64,000 nucleotides of DNA from positions 49,680 through 113,679 of the forward strand of contig DATLUD010000039.1 of the NCBI GenBank assembly GCA_035533275.1. Direction: 5' to 3'. A program made the position numbers and the translations under genes. The DNA is from SCRA01 sp035533275. GTDB lineage: Bacteria; Vulcanimicrobiota; Vulcanimicrobiia; Vulcanimicrobiales; SCRA01. The notes under the pieces are model-generated. The model saw only the letters and a list, made by a program, of their open reading frames with translations, ran no database searches and was not told where the DNA came from. Positions 1 to 8,777 of this stretch are shown piece by piece (the stretch's first letter is position 1; each line of letters opens with the position of its first letter).

Positions 1-3000
1 TCGGAGATCTGCGTGGTGCGGAAATCGGTGTTGAAGGAGAGCGCCAGGCGATCGATCGGGAGCTTCTGCACCACGCCGTTGCGCAGTTGCGCCGTGCCGA
101 TGAGTCGCGCGTTGGGGTAGCGGCCGTCGAGCGCGAGGTCTGCGTCGACGGCGCCGACCAGCGGCGCCTCGATCCCGACCGCGGGCAGCCACTTCGTGAG
201 GTCGAACGACTTGAGCGAGCCCCGCAGGTGCGCCTCGGTGCGCTCGGCGTAGGCGAGCGGGCTCTCTGCCCCGCCGCGCGGCAGCGTTACCGAGCCGCGC
301 ACGGCCAGGGTCCCGAGCGCGGCATTGCCCAGGTCCACCGAACCGTCGACCACCGACCGGCTCGCCTTGAGCGCCGCGTGCACCTCGCCGAAGGGCAGCG
401 AGCGCACGCGCACGCCGTCGAGCGCGACGTCGGCGTGGCCGCTCAACTCGCTGCCGATACCGGAGGCGCTGACATCGAGGTTGCCTGAGCCCGCGAGCAT
501 CGCGAACTCGTCGAACCAGTCGTTGAAGTCCGCGAGGTCGATGCCCTGGCCGCGCACCGAGAATCCCGAGACGCCGTCGACCACGCGCGCTCCGAACGCG
601 AGGCGGGAGCCGCCGACGCGCACGTTGCCGTTGCGCACGATCCCGCCGTGGCGCGAGGCTTCGAAATCGGCGGAGAGGTCGGTGAAGTCCATGCCGTGGA
701 TGGAGCCGACGTTCATGCGCGCCGTGCCGTCCACGTGCGGGTCCGCCATCGTTCCCGTGAGGTGCAGGCGCGCCGCCGCGTCGCCCTCGGCGTAGAGCGA
801 GGCGTAACCCATGCGGCGGATCCACGGCGCCACGTCGATGGCGCGGATGTCGACGGCAAGGTCGAGCGACGGCTGCCGCAAGCCGACGCCGTCGATCGTG
901 CCCTCTGCGCCCGCCCATGTGCCGTCGAAGGCGCCGCTGCCGCGGTCCACGACCACGTGGTCGCCGTCGAGATCGAAGCGCGCGCTCCCGGAGACGTTCT
1001 CTCCGAACACCCGGCTCGCCACCAGCGCCGCGCCGCCGCTGAACGCCAAGGGTCCGCGCTGCCCGGGCATGGCGCGCCCGACGAGCAGCACGCGTCCCGT
1101 GTCGAGCGGGATGCCGACGCCGCGGAGCTGCGCCACCTGCACGTCGCGCGCGGTGACCGCCAGCGCGCCGCCCGGCGCGAAGCGTCCCGCGGCGGCCGCC
1201 GCGCCTCCGGCCACGGTGGCGGCGCCGGCGTAGACGTCCACGCCGCGGTCGTCGATGCCCAGCGTGGCGAAGCCCGCGCTGACGGGAACGCCGCGCACGG
1301 TATCGCGCCCAACCGCTTTGCCCGTGAGCTGCACGAGCGTCCGCGCGGCGCGCACGACCACGGAGAGCGTGCCGTCGGCCGTTCCCGTCGCCGGCGTGTT
1401 CGCGATCAGCGGCTCCGCGCCGGCGAGATCCGCCACGTACGGCCCGCGCAGCGCAAGCACGTTGTGCGCGACGTCGTAGCCGCCGGAGAGCCGCGCCGTC
1501 CCCCACGGCCCGCGCGCTTGCCCGTCGAAGACGTCGACGTTCGTTCCGGCGCCGGCGATGCTGCCGGAGAACGAGCTCAGCGCCAGCGGGCCCACGCGCA
1601 CGTCTCGACCGCCGATGGCTCCGCTGATGGCCAGGTCGTCGAGCTTTCCCTCCAGGGCGACGCGCGCGTCGATGCGGCCGTCGAGCGGGGGAATGCCGGG
1701 AAGGTCGAGCCCGGGGAGCGCGACGGTCTCCTTGGGCGCGCGAACCACGGCGGCGCGTGCCGTGCCCCACATCTTCAAGCGGTGATCGGCTCCGCCGATC
1801 ACCGCTCCGCTCCAGAGATCGGCGCCGTCGGGCTCGCTCACGTGGAGAGGCTCGACCCGGAGGCCCGTGGGATCGTAGCGCACCGCCGCGAACGTGGAGC
1901 CCGAGCCCTCGACGCCGCGCAGGAAGGCGTCGCCGTTGAAGGTGAGGTCGGTTCCCCCCAGGCGCAGGGCGCCCACGATGCGCGGGTTGGCCGCGAGCTG
2001 CGCCGCGTACGGCAGCCGCGCGCTGGGGGCGTCGGCCGTCAGCGCGAGATCGGTGAGCAGGTGATCGCCCAGCGTGAGCGTGCCGCCGAGCGCGATGTCG
2101 ATGGGTCCGTAGGCGCCCAGCAACGGGTCGAAGGTGACCGCGCTCTGATAGTACGTGACCGCTCCGCGCACGTCCCGCAGCGGAAGGTCTCCGTACGCCG
2201 CGCGCGGCGCTTGCAGCCGCGTGACGATGAGCGGGTCGCCCGTGGTGCCGAGCAGCTGCACGCTCATCTGCACGGTACCCGCCACGGGCTGCTCCTGCGC
2301 GAAGGTGAAGATGCGGCGCACGTCGCGCAAGTCGCTCCGTGCTTCGAGAGCCAAGTGCAGCTGCGGTCTGCCGCTGGTGATGGCGAAGAGGCCGCCGTGC
2401 GCCACGATGGGGATGCCGCCGACGTCGCCGCGCAGCGTGCGTGCGAGGAAGCCGCCGTCGAAGAGCAGCACGCGCCCCGAGACGCCGGAGACGGGCGCCG
2501 CGAGCATGGAGAGATCGAGCGCCCCGCCCCGCAGCTCCGCCGTGCCGGAGAGGTGATACGACGGCGCGGAGTCGGGCTGCAATCCGACGGCGAACACCGT
2601 CGCCCGCAGGTCGCGCGCCGTGCCGGCGGCGACCTGCACCGTGGGCGAGGCGATGAAGAAGTCGGCGAGGTCGGCGATGGGCAGCTCCGCGGCATGCCAG
2701 TGCTGGATCGCGTAGCCGCGCGCGTACGAGAGCGAGCCTTCGCCGGAGATGGGGAACCTCGCCCCGCGATCGGCGAGCTCGGCACTCGCGCGAAACGTCG
2801 CGGTGGTGAGCGGAGCGCCCGCGCGCAGGTCGAGGTTCACCCGATCAACGTCCAGCGCGCGCGCGCCGGCCGACGGGCGCGAGGGGTCGCGCAGTTGGAC
2901 GGTGCCGTCCTGGACGGAGACTCCGAACCAGAGCGGCACGCCGCCCCGCTGGGGCGCGCCGCCGCCCGCGGAGACCGCTCCGACGTTCCAGTTGCCGTTG

Positions 3001-3341
3001 GCGAGGCGCTCGAGGCGGAGCACCGGCCGATCGACCGCGAGCGAGACGATGCCGAAGCGGCGCCGGCGCCACGCCCCCAGGTCGTAGCGGACCTCCACGC
3101 GCCGGGCACTCAAGATCGGCGGCCCCGCGCGGCTGCGCACCTCGATGCCCGTGGCGACGATGCGGTCGCGCTGGATGCGCACGTCGGCGAACTGCGCGTG
3201 CGTCCCGGTGGCGAGGGAGACGAGCAGGCCGACCGTCCTCGGGAGCAGCGGGTGGGAGAACGCCACGGCGAACGCCGCGACGCACGCGGCGACCGCGCCG
3301 ATGATCCAAGGCCAACGCCTCCGCTTCAGAGCCGCCTCCAC
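1..3341 (-). CDS. TamB-like (DUF490/AsmA-type) envelope protein, C-terminus beyond window edge
   Basis: About 1,113 codons are read without a stop from a GTG at 3341 to the left edge, so the C-terminus is missing. The protein begins with an Arg/Lys patch and one hydrophobic segment (about residues 9-29), followed by AsmA-like sequence (LSARRVEVRYDLGAW, DRPVLRLERLANGNWNVG) and then a long run of alternating beta-strand sequence. This is the layout of TamB-type bridge proteins, which span the periplasm and help move lipid or protein to the outer membrane. That role is known for the family and is inferred here. The start is uncertain: GTG 3341 keeps the membrane anchor but has no convincing Shine-Dalgarno sequence. 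It lies 139 nt downstream of gyrB on the same strand. Confidence 0.68.
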   Translation of the reverse strand, partial: MEAALKRRRWPWIIGAVAACVAAFAVAFSHPLLPRTVGLLVSLATGTHAQFADVRIQRDRIVATGIEVRSRAGPPILSARRVEVRYDLGAWRRRRFGIVSLAVDRPVLRLERLANGNWNVGAVSAGGGAPQRGGVPLWFGVSVQDGTVQLRDPSRPSAGARALDVDRVNLDLRAGAPLTTATFRASAELADRGARFPISGEGSLSYARGYAIQHWHAAELPIADLADFFIASPTVQVAAGTARDLRATVFAVGLQPDSAPSYHLSGTAELRGGALDLSMLAAPVSGVSGRVLLFDGGFLARTLRGDVGGIPIVAHGGLFAITSGRPQLHLALEARSDLRDVRRIFTFAQEQPVAGTVQMSVQLLGTTGDPLIVTRLQAPRAAYGDLPLRDVRGAVTYYQSAVTFDPLLGAYGPIDIALGGTLTLGDHLLTDLALTADAPSARLPYAAQLAANPRIVGALRLGGTDLTFNGDAFLRGVEGSGSTFAAVRYDPTGLRVEPLHVSEPDGADLWSGAVIGGADHRLKMWGTARAAVVRAPKETVALPGLDLPGIPPLDGRIDARVALEGKLDDLAISGAIGGRDVRVGPLALSSFSGSIAGAGTNVDVFDGQARGPWGTARLSGGYDVAHNVLALRGPYVADLAGAEPLIANTPATGTADGTLSVVVRAARTLVQLTGKAVGRDTVRGVPVSAGFATLGIDDRGVDVYAGAATVAGGAAAAAGRFAPGGALAVTARDVQVAQLRGVGIPLDTGRVLLVGRAMPGQRGPLAFSGGAALVASRVFGENVSGSARFDLDGDHVVVDRGSGAFDGTWAGAEGTIDGVGLRQPSLDLAVDIRAIDVAPWIRRMGYASLYAEGDAAARLHLTGTMADPHVDGTARMNVGSIHGMDFTDLSADFEASRHGGIVRNGNVRVGGSRLAFGARVVDGVSGFSVRGQGIDLADFNDWFDEFAMLAGSGNLDVSASGIGSELSGHADVALDGVRVRSLPFGEVHAALKASRSVVDGSVDLGNAALGTLAVRGSVTLPRGGAESPLAYAERTEAHLRGSLKSFDLTKWLPAVGIEAPLVGAVDADLALDGRYPNARLIGTAQLRNGVVQKLPIDRLALSFNTDFRTTQIS

Positions 3342-3480
3342 GCGGTCCAGACCGCATCCCGCCGGAACACCCCACCTAGTTTCCGAGGCGCCCGCGCAAC
3401 CTCCTCACGAAACGGCCGATTCCCAGCGAAATCCCAGGCGGTGTGATCGCCGCTCGCCTTCCCCATACGCGCTGCGGCGC

Positions 3481-5412
3481 CTACAGATCCAGGTTCTTCA
3501 CGCTCTTGGCATAGGTCTGAATGAATTCTTTGCGAGGCTCCACCTTGTCGCCCATGAGCGTGGTGAAGACCTCGTCGGCGGAAACGGCGTCCTCCAGCGA
3601 CACCTGCCGGAAGACCCGGTGCTCCGGGTTCATCGTGGTCTCCCAGAGCTGCTCCGGATCCATCTCGCCGAGGCCCTTGTACTGCTGGATCTGCACGTCC
3701 TTGCCGTCGGAGGGACCGAGGATATCCTTGAGCTCCGGCTCCGAGTAGGCGTATTGGAGGGCCTTCTTGCCGCGCTTGACGCCGTAGAGCGGAGGCTGGG
3801 CAATGTACACGTGGCCGTCCGACACGAGCTTCTGCATCTGCCGGTAGAAGAACGTGAGCAGCAGGGTGCGGATGTGCGAGCCGTCGACGTCGGCGTCCGT
3901 CATGATGATCACGCGATCGTAGCGCAGCTTGCCGAGGTCGAACTCCTCGCCGAAGCCCGTGCCCAGCGCCGTGATGATCGTGCGGATCTCCTCGTTGGCC
4001 AGCACTTTGTCCATGCGGGCCTTCTCCACGTTGATGATCTTGCCGCGCAGCGGGAGGATGGCCTGGCTCTTCGGGTCGCGGCCGCCCTTGGCGCTGCCGC
4101 CCGCGGAGTCGCCCTCGACCAGAAAGATCTCGCTCTCCATGGGATCCTTGTTGGAGCAGTCGACGAGTTTCCCGGGCAGGCCCAAGCCGTCGAGCGCGTT
4201 CTTGCGGCGCGCCAGCTCGCGGGCCTTCTTGGCCGCTTCGCGGGCACGGCTGGCCTGCATGCACTTGTCGACGACGATCTTGCCGAAGCGCGGGTTCTCC
4301 TCGAACCAGAAGCCCATCTTCTCGCTGACGAGCTGCTGCACGATGCCGCGCACGAAAGCGTTGCCGAGCTTGGTCTTCGTCTGGCCCTCGAACTGCGGGT
4401 CCTTGAGCTTGACGCTGATCACGGCGGTGAGGCCTTCCGTCACGTCCTCGCCGCGCAGCGCCGGCTCGTTCTCCTTGATGAAGTTCTTGCGGCGCCCGTA
4501 CTCGTTCACCGCGTTGGTGAGCGCGAACTTGAAGCCGGTGAGGTGCATGCCGCCCTCGACGGTGTTGATATTGTTCGCGAACGCGAAGATCTGCTCGGCG
4601 TAGCCGTCGTTCCACTGCAGCGCGCACTCGACCACCGTGTCCTCGCGCTCTCCGAAGACGTAGACAATGTCGTGCAGCGGGTCCTTCTTCGCGTTGAGGT
4701 GCTCCACGAACGAGACGATGCCGCCGTCGAACTTGAAGGTCGCCGTCTTCGGCTCCTCACCGCGCTCGTCGACCAGAAAGATCGTCAGCCCGCGGTTCAG
4801 GAACGCGAGCTCGCGCAGACGCCCCGCCACCAGATCCCAGTGGTAGTCCGTCTCCTCGAAGACCTCCGTGTCGGGCTTGAAGATCTGCGTGGTGCCGCTG
4901 CCCTCGACATTGGTGGCGATGGTCTTGAGCTTCTGCGTGGTGATGCCGCGCGAGAAGCGGATCTCGTACTCCCTGCCGTCGCGGCGGACGCGCGTGACCA
5001 TCCACTCGGAGAGCGCGTTGACCACGGAGACGCCCACGCCGTGAAGGCCTCCGGAGACCTTGTAGCCGCCCTTGCCGAACTTGCCTCCGGCGTGGAGGAT
5101 GGTCATCGCCACTTCGACGGCGGGCATCTTCTCCTCGGCGTGCATGTCGACGGGGATGCCGCGGCCATTGTCCTCGACCGTGACTGAGCCGTCCTTGTGG
5201 AGCGTGACGACGATGCGGTCGCAGAAGCCCGCCAGCGCTTCGTCGACGGCGTTGTCGACCACCTCCCAGATCAGTTGGTGCAAGCCTCGCGTGGAGGTGT
5301 TGCCGATGTACATGCCCGGCCGCTTGCGCACCGCCTCGAGCCCCTTGAGGACCTCGATGGACTCGCTCGTGTAACCGTTGGTGGCCGACGTCCGGCCGTT
5401 ATCTCGCGTCAT
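3481..5412 (-). CDS. gyrB: DNA gyrase subunit B
   Basis: The 643-residue product has the usual length of a non-enterobacterial GyrB. The GHKL ATPase region is clear (EVVDNAVDEA near residue 52, DNGRGIP near 83, GGLHGVG near 120). The TOPRIM centre follows (EGDSAGGSAKGGRD near 431, DADVDGSHIRTLLL near 505), and the C-terminal TOPRIM tail ends in KNLDL. Together with GyrA, which is not in this window, it introduces negative supercoils. The ATG at 5412 is preceded by GGGGAG and lies inside the end of the dciA-like gene (14-nt overlap), so the two are probably translationally coupled. Position and orientation match the conserved dnaA-dnaN-recF-dciA-gyrB origin cluster. Confidence 0.97.
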   Translation of the reverse strand: MTRDNGRTSATNGYTSESIEVLKGLEAVRKRPGMYIGNTSTRGLHQLIWEVVDNAVDEALAGFCDRIVVTLHKDGSVTVEDNGRGIPVDMHAEEKMPAVEVAMTILHAGGKFGKGGYKVSGGLHGVGVSVVNALSEWMVTRVRRDGREYEIRFSRGITTQKLKTIATNVEGSGTTQIFKPDTEVFEETDYHWDLVAGRLRELAFLNRGLTIFLVDERGEEPKTATFKFDGGIVSFVEHLNAKKDPLHDIVYVFGEREDTVVECALQWNDGYAEQIFAFANNINTVEGGMHLTGFKFALTNAVNEYGRRKNFIKENEPALRGEDVTEGLTAVISVKLKDPQFEGQTKTKLGNAFVRGIVQQLVSEKMGFWFEENPRFGKIVVDKCMQASRAREAAKKARELARRKNALDGLGLPGKLVDCSNKDPMESEIFLVEGDSAGGSAKGGRDPKSQAILPLRGKIINVEKARMDKVLANEEIRTIITALGTGFGEEFDLGKLRYDRVIIMTDADVDGSHIRTLLLTFFYRQMQKLVSDGHVYIAQPPLYGVKRGKKALQYAYSEPELKDILGPSDGKDVQIQQYKGLGEMDPEQLWETTMNPEHRVFRQVSLEDAVSADEVFTTLMGDKVEPRKEFIQTYAKSVKNLDL

Positions 5413-6277
5413 GAACTCCCCAAAGTAGCTCGTGGATCTGGTCGCCCAGGATCTCGCGGACGATCACCGGAGTCAAGCGTTCCGGCGCCAGTCCGCTCTT
5501 GAGTGCAACGTACGACTGCGCCACCTTGCGCTCCCGGCCGTCGCGGCTGGGCTGGCCCCGGCGGCGCAACTGCTCGAGCATGCGCCACCAGCGCTCCAGC
5601 GTGCGTGCCCGCACGCGGGCATAGAGGGCGAAGTCGAGTCCGGCCACCAGCGCGGACATGCCGTCGTAGCCGATCCAGGGCGCCTCGAAAAGATGGCGTT
5701 GAACGCCCCGTTCGATGGCTTCGAGCCGGCGGCGCGCGCACGGCGCGCACGCGGCCCCGCGCGGCAAGAACGCCCCGCAGGCGGCACACGGCTCGCGGCC
5801 GCTGCGGCGCTCCTCTTCGGCCACCAGCGCCATCCGCCGGCGCAGGCGAGCGAGGGCGGTCACGGCGTCGGCCGCCGGCTGGTCCGCGGGATTCCCTTCT
5901 CGCGCGGAGCGCCGGTCGCCTCGGCGGCCGATGCTCGCCGGCCCGGCGCCGCGGGCGGCCGCCGGAGCTCTCCCCATCTTGAACCGCAAGCGCTCGACGC
6001 GGGTTCCAACCTCGGGGAGCGCCTGGAGCGCCTCGACGATGGCCGGAGCGTGAAAAGCCAGCTCGTGCCGCCACGCGGCCGAGGGCACCACAACGGTCAA
6101 GGCCCCGTCTTGGAGGTCGCGCGGGCGGGCATTGGCCGCCACGGCGACTCCGACGATCCGGTCCCAGTGGGTCGCCACGGCGTGCTCGGGCGAGCCCTTC
6201 GTCCGTGGGCGCCAGCGCTGGAGCGCCGCGGAGACACGCTCCATCAGGCCGGTCTCCGGGGCGCGGCCGTCGGCCAT
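5399..6277 (-). CDS. DciA-like (DUF721) protein with zinc-ribbon-like extension
   Basis: The first 100 or so residues fit DUF721/DciA, the ancestral loader of the replicative helicase: a WDRIVG motif, then a strand DGALTVVVPSAAWRHEL. Location between recF and gyrB is the classic dciA position. At 292 residues it is much longer than a simple DciA. After a charged linker it carries two CxxC pairs (CAAC and CAPC, residues about 163-180), resembling a zinc ribbon, then a helical Arg-rich tail ending in EILGDQIHELLWG. The start ATG 6277 has a poor Shine-Dalgarno sequence and sits 13 nt after recF, suggesting coupling. The zinc site is inferred from spacing only. Confidence 0.8.
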   Translation of the reverse strand: MADGRAPETGLMERVSAALQRWRPRTKGSPEHAVATHWDRIVGVAVAANARPRDLQDGALTVVVPSAAWRHELAFHAPAIVEALQALPEVGTRVERLRFKMGRAPAAARGAGPASIGRRGDRRSAREGNPADQPAADAVTALARLRRRMALVAEEERRSGREPCAACGAFLPRGAACAPCARRRLEAIERGVQRHLFEAPWIGYDGMSALVAGLDFALYARVRARTLERWWRMLEQLRRRGQPSRDGRERKVAQSYVALKSGLAPERLTPVIVREILGDQIHELLWGVHDAR

Positions 6278-6290
6278 TGCATCGTCGTTG

Positions 6291-7397
6291 TCATCGTATG
6301 CGAGAGAGCCTCGCGCTTTCGACCACGTAGTGCGCCGAGCCTAGCGCTCTGGCTGTTGGGAGCGCGGTCGCCGTCACAAAAGCTTGCTCGTACCCTTCAA
6401 CGCTGCCCAGGAAGGCCTCCTGGCGCTCCGCGTCGAGCTCCGAGAGCACGTCGTCGAGCAATAGCACCGGCGCCTCCGCCGTGCGCTCGCGCAGCACCGC
6501 ATACTCCGCCGCCTTGAGGGCGAGCACCGCCGTGCGCTGCTGGCCCTGGCTTCCGAACTGCGCCAAGGACTGCTCCCCCAGGGTCAGCTCCAGGTCGTCC
6601 CGGTGCGGCCCCACGATCGCCTGCCGCCGGGCGACCTCCCGCGGCATGGCCTCGTCCAAGGCCTGCTGCAGGTCGCCGCGCACGGTGGCCTCGTCCGGCA
6701 CGGGGATCGGGGGATTCGGACGATAGACCACGCCGAGCGTCTGGCCGTGGGGAATCCACCGCTGGTGAACTGCTCGGGCGGCCGCGGCGAGTTGGGCGGC
6801 ATAGCGCGCCCGCGCCAGCATCAACCGCGCCCCCAGATCGGCGAGGGCGACGTTGTACGCCGCCACGAGTTCGCGGTCGGGCTGAGCGCTGGTGCGGAGG
6901 TGAGCGCTCTTCTGAGCCAACTGCTTGGAATAGCGGGCGAGGTCGGCATAGTAGGTGGGGCGTTCCTGGGAGAGCGTGGCGTTGAGCATCGCGCGCCGCA
7001 GGCTCGGCGCGCCCGTCACCAGCAGCAGATCGGCGGGCATGAAGGTGACCACCTTGATGCTGCCGAGGAACTTGGCGTAGCGCACGGGGGCGCCGTTGAC
7101 GGCGTAGGTCTTGCGGGCGCCCGTGGACGTGAGGGCGATGCGGCAAGAGAGCTCCACGCTGCCGCGCGCGAGCTCGGCCGCGCCGTCGACGAACGCCAGG
7201 CTCTGACCGCACTGGATCAACTCGGCCTCGCGCGACGTCCGAAACGACTTGCCGATGCCCAAGAGCGCGATGGCCTCGAGCAGGTTCGACTTGCCCTGCG
7301 CGTTGCGGCCGACGATGAGGTTGAGACCGGGACTCGGCTCGAACGCGAGCGAGGCGTAGTTGCGAAAGCTCCCGAGCGTGACGCTCCGAACGATCAA
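6291..7397 (-). CDS. recF: DNA replication and repair protein RecF
   Basis: The 368-residue SMC-like ATPase loads RecA at single-strand gaps together with RecO and RecR. Walker A is GRNAQGKSN (residues 30-38), with Q where the family usually has G. The ABC signature region is FGSQGQQRTAVLALK, and Walker B with its D-loop is LLLDDVLSELD. The N-terminus VRSVTLGSFRNY is typical of RecF and fixes a TTG start at 7397. No good Shine-Dalgarno sequence precedes it, and an anti-SD-like CCTCCT lies just upstream, so translation may depend on the preceding dnaN (16 nt away). Confidence 0.96.
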   Translation of the reverse strand: MIVRSVTLGSFRNYASLAFEPSPGLNLIVGRNAQGKSNLLEAIALLGIGKSFRTSREAELIQCGQSLAFVDGAAELARGSVELSCRIALTSTGARKTYAVNGAPVRYAKFLGSIKVVTFMPADLLLVTGAPSLRRAMLNATLSQERPTYYADLARYSKQLAQKSAHLRTSAQPDRELVAAYNVALADLGARLMLARARYAAQLAAAARAVHQRWIPHGQTLGVVYRPNPPIPVPDEATVRGDLQQALDEAMPREVARRQAIVGPHRDDLELTLGEQSLAQFGSQGQQRTAVLALKAAEYAVLRERTAEAPVLLLDDVLSELDAERQEAFLGSVEGYEQAFVTATALPTARALGSAHYVVESARLSRIR

Positions 7398-7413
7398 CGA
7401 GGAGGTGCGCCCC

Positions 7414-8529
7414 TCACTGCCGCAGCGGCATGAGCACGTAGAGTTGGTTGCCCTCCGGCGACGGCTCGAGCGGACGGATCGCCGCCGGCGAGAGCGGCCC
7501 CAAGAACTCCATCACCGTTTGCGGCGAGTCGACGTGATTGAGGATCTCCACCAGATAGCGCGCGTTGAAGGCGATCGTGAGATCCTCGCCGGTCTGCTCG
7601 ACCTCGAGTTCCTCGTAGGCGTTGCCCGCGACGTCGGAGTTGGCGGTGATGATGAGCTGCTGTCCGGTGACGTTGAGCTTGACCATCGAGGCGCGATCGC
7701 CGGCGACGAGCTCGGCGCGGCGCAGCGATCCCAAGAACGCCGTGGTGCTCACCGTGACCTGGCGGTCGAACGAGGCGGGGATCACCTGCTGGTAGTTGGG
7801 ATACTGCCCGTCGACCAGACGCACGATGATCGTGGTGGTGCCTGCGGCGAACGCGAGCTGATTGGCGTTGTTGCCCAGCACGCTGACCTCGACGCTCTCG
7901 GCGCTCCCCAGATTGCGCGCCACCTCGGCCAGAGCGCGAGACGGAACGATGTACTTCGCGGAGCCCTCGTACGGCTGTTCCAGCGTGGTCGTCCACTTCG
8001 CCAGGCGGTAGCCGTCGGTGGCGACCATCGTGAGGCTCTGCTGCTGCAGCTCGATCAACGTGCCCATCAGCACGGCGCCGCGGGCTTCCTCGCTGGAGGC
8101 CGCGAAGATCACCGCCTGCACGCCCTCACGGAACTTCTTGGCCGAGATGCTCCATCCGGCAGCCTTACCGCCGCCCGGAAGCGGCGGATACTCCTCGGCG
8201 GGCAGCGCGAGGAAGTCGTAGTTGGACTTCTCGCACTTGACGGTCGCTCGCGAGGCGGTGCCGCTGAGCTCCAGCACACCGGCCGGCAGATTCCCGAGGT
8301 AGCCCGCGAAGAGCTTGGCCGGAACGGTCACGCTCCCGCTGTCCTGGACCTCCGCGGGGAAGCCGTGCTCGAGGGTGAGCTCGAGGTCCGTGGCTCGAAC
8401 CGTCACGCGGCCGGCGTCGGCGGCGAGCAAGACGTTGGAGAGGATCGGCACCGTGGAGTGAGCGTTGATGACCTTGCTCGCCGCCCCGACGGCCTGCGCG
8501 ATGTCCTTGGTGCTGCACGTAAACTTCAT
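7414..8529 (-). CDS. dnaN: DNA polymerase III beta sliding clamp
   Basis: The 371-residue product has the length of a three-domain beta clamp. It starts MKFTCSTKDIAQAVGAASKVI and ends with the family-typical EGNQLYVLMPLRQ, which forms part of the partner-binding pocket. Internal landmarks include SNVLLAADAGRVTVRATDLEL and FNARYLVEILNHV. It confers processivity on DNA polymerase III and recruits mismatch-repair and initiator-inactivation factors. It follows dnaA by 248 nt and precedes recF by 16 nt on the same strand. Confidence 0.97.
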   Translation of the reverse strand: MKFTCSTKDIAQAVGAASKVINAHSTVPILSNVLLAADAGRVTVRATDLELTLEHGFPAEVQDSGSVTVPAKLFAGYLGNLPAGVLELSGTASRATVKCEKSNYDFLALPAEEYPPLPGGGKAAGWSISAKKFREGVQAVIFAASSEEARGAVLMGTLIELQQQSLTMVATDGYRLAKWTTTLEQPYEGSAKYIVPSRALAEVARNLGSAESVEVSVLGNNANQLAFAAGTTTIIVRLVDGQYPNYQQVIPASFDRQVTVSTTAFLGSLRRAELVAGDRASMVKLNVTGQQLIITANSDVAGNAYEELEVEQTGEDLTIAFNARYLVEILNHVDSPQTVMEFLGPLSPAAIRPLEPSPEGNQLYVLMPLRQ

Positions 8530-8685
8530 GGCGGTTCGGTACCGTCTCCGTTATCGCTCGTCGTTGTTGTGAAATCGTTGCCGTAGTATGAGTAGTAAGG
8601 GCGTGAGTTCTGCGAATAACCCGAGAGAACTCCGATGGCTCCGGTGATCGGCGGCGGGTGAAGCTGTGGAGGGACGTGGGGACCG

Positions 8686-8731
8686 CCATCCACATTTCCA
8701 CGGGGGAGGCGTCGCTCGCTAGTTATCCACG
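8686..8731. promoter_or_regulatory. DnaA-box-like 9-mers between dnaA and dnaN
   Basis: TTATCCACG at 8723-8731 differs from the consensus DnaA box TTATCCACA at the last base, and CCATCCACA at 8686-8694 differs at two positions. The dnaA-dnaN spacer (8530-8777) is a common site of extra DnaA boxes and of the dnaN promoter. No gene is visible in the spacer. Binding is inferred from sequence only. Confidence 0.5.
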
Positions 8732-8777
8732 GTGTAGCACACCCCCTGTGGGCTGAAAGCGAGGAAAGCGGGGAACC

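Noticed and set aside
648..3446. A 932-codon open frame on the plus strand opposite the TamB-like gene
   Set aside because: Its translation is Arg/Ala/Glu/Val-rich low-information sequence with no motifs. It is the expected antisense mirror of a high-GC coding strand. The minus-strand frame gives a coherent membrane anchor and beta-rich protein.
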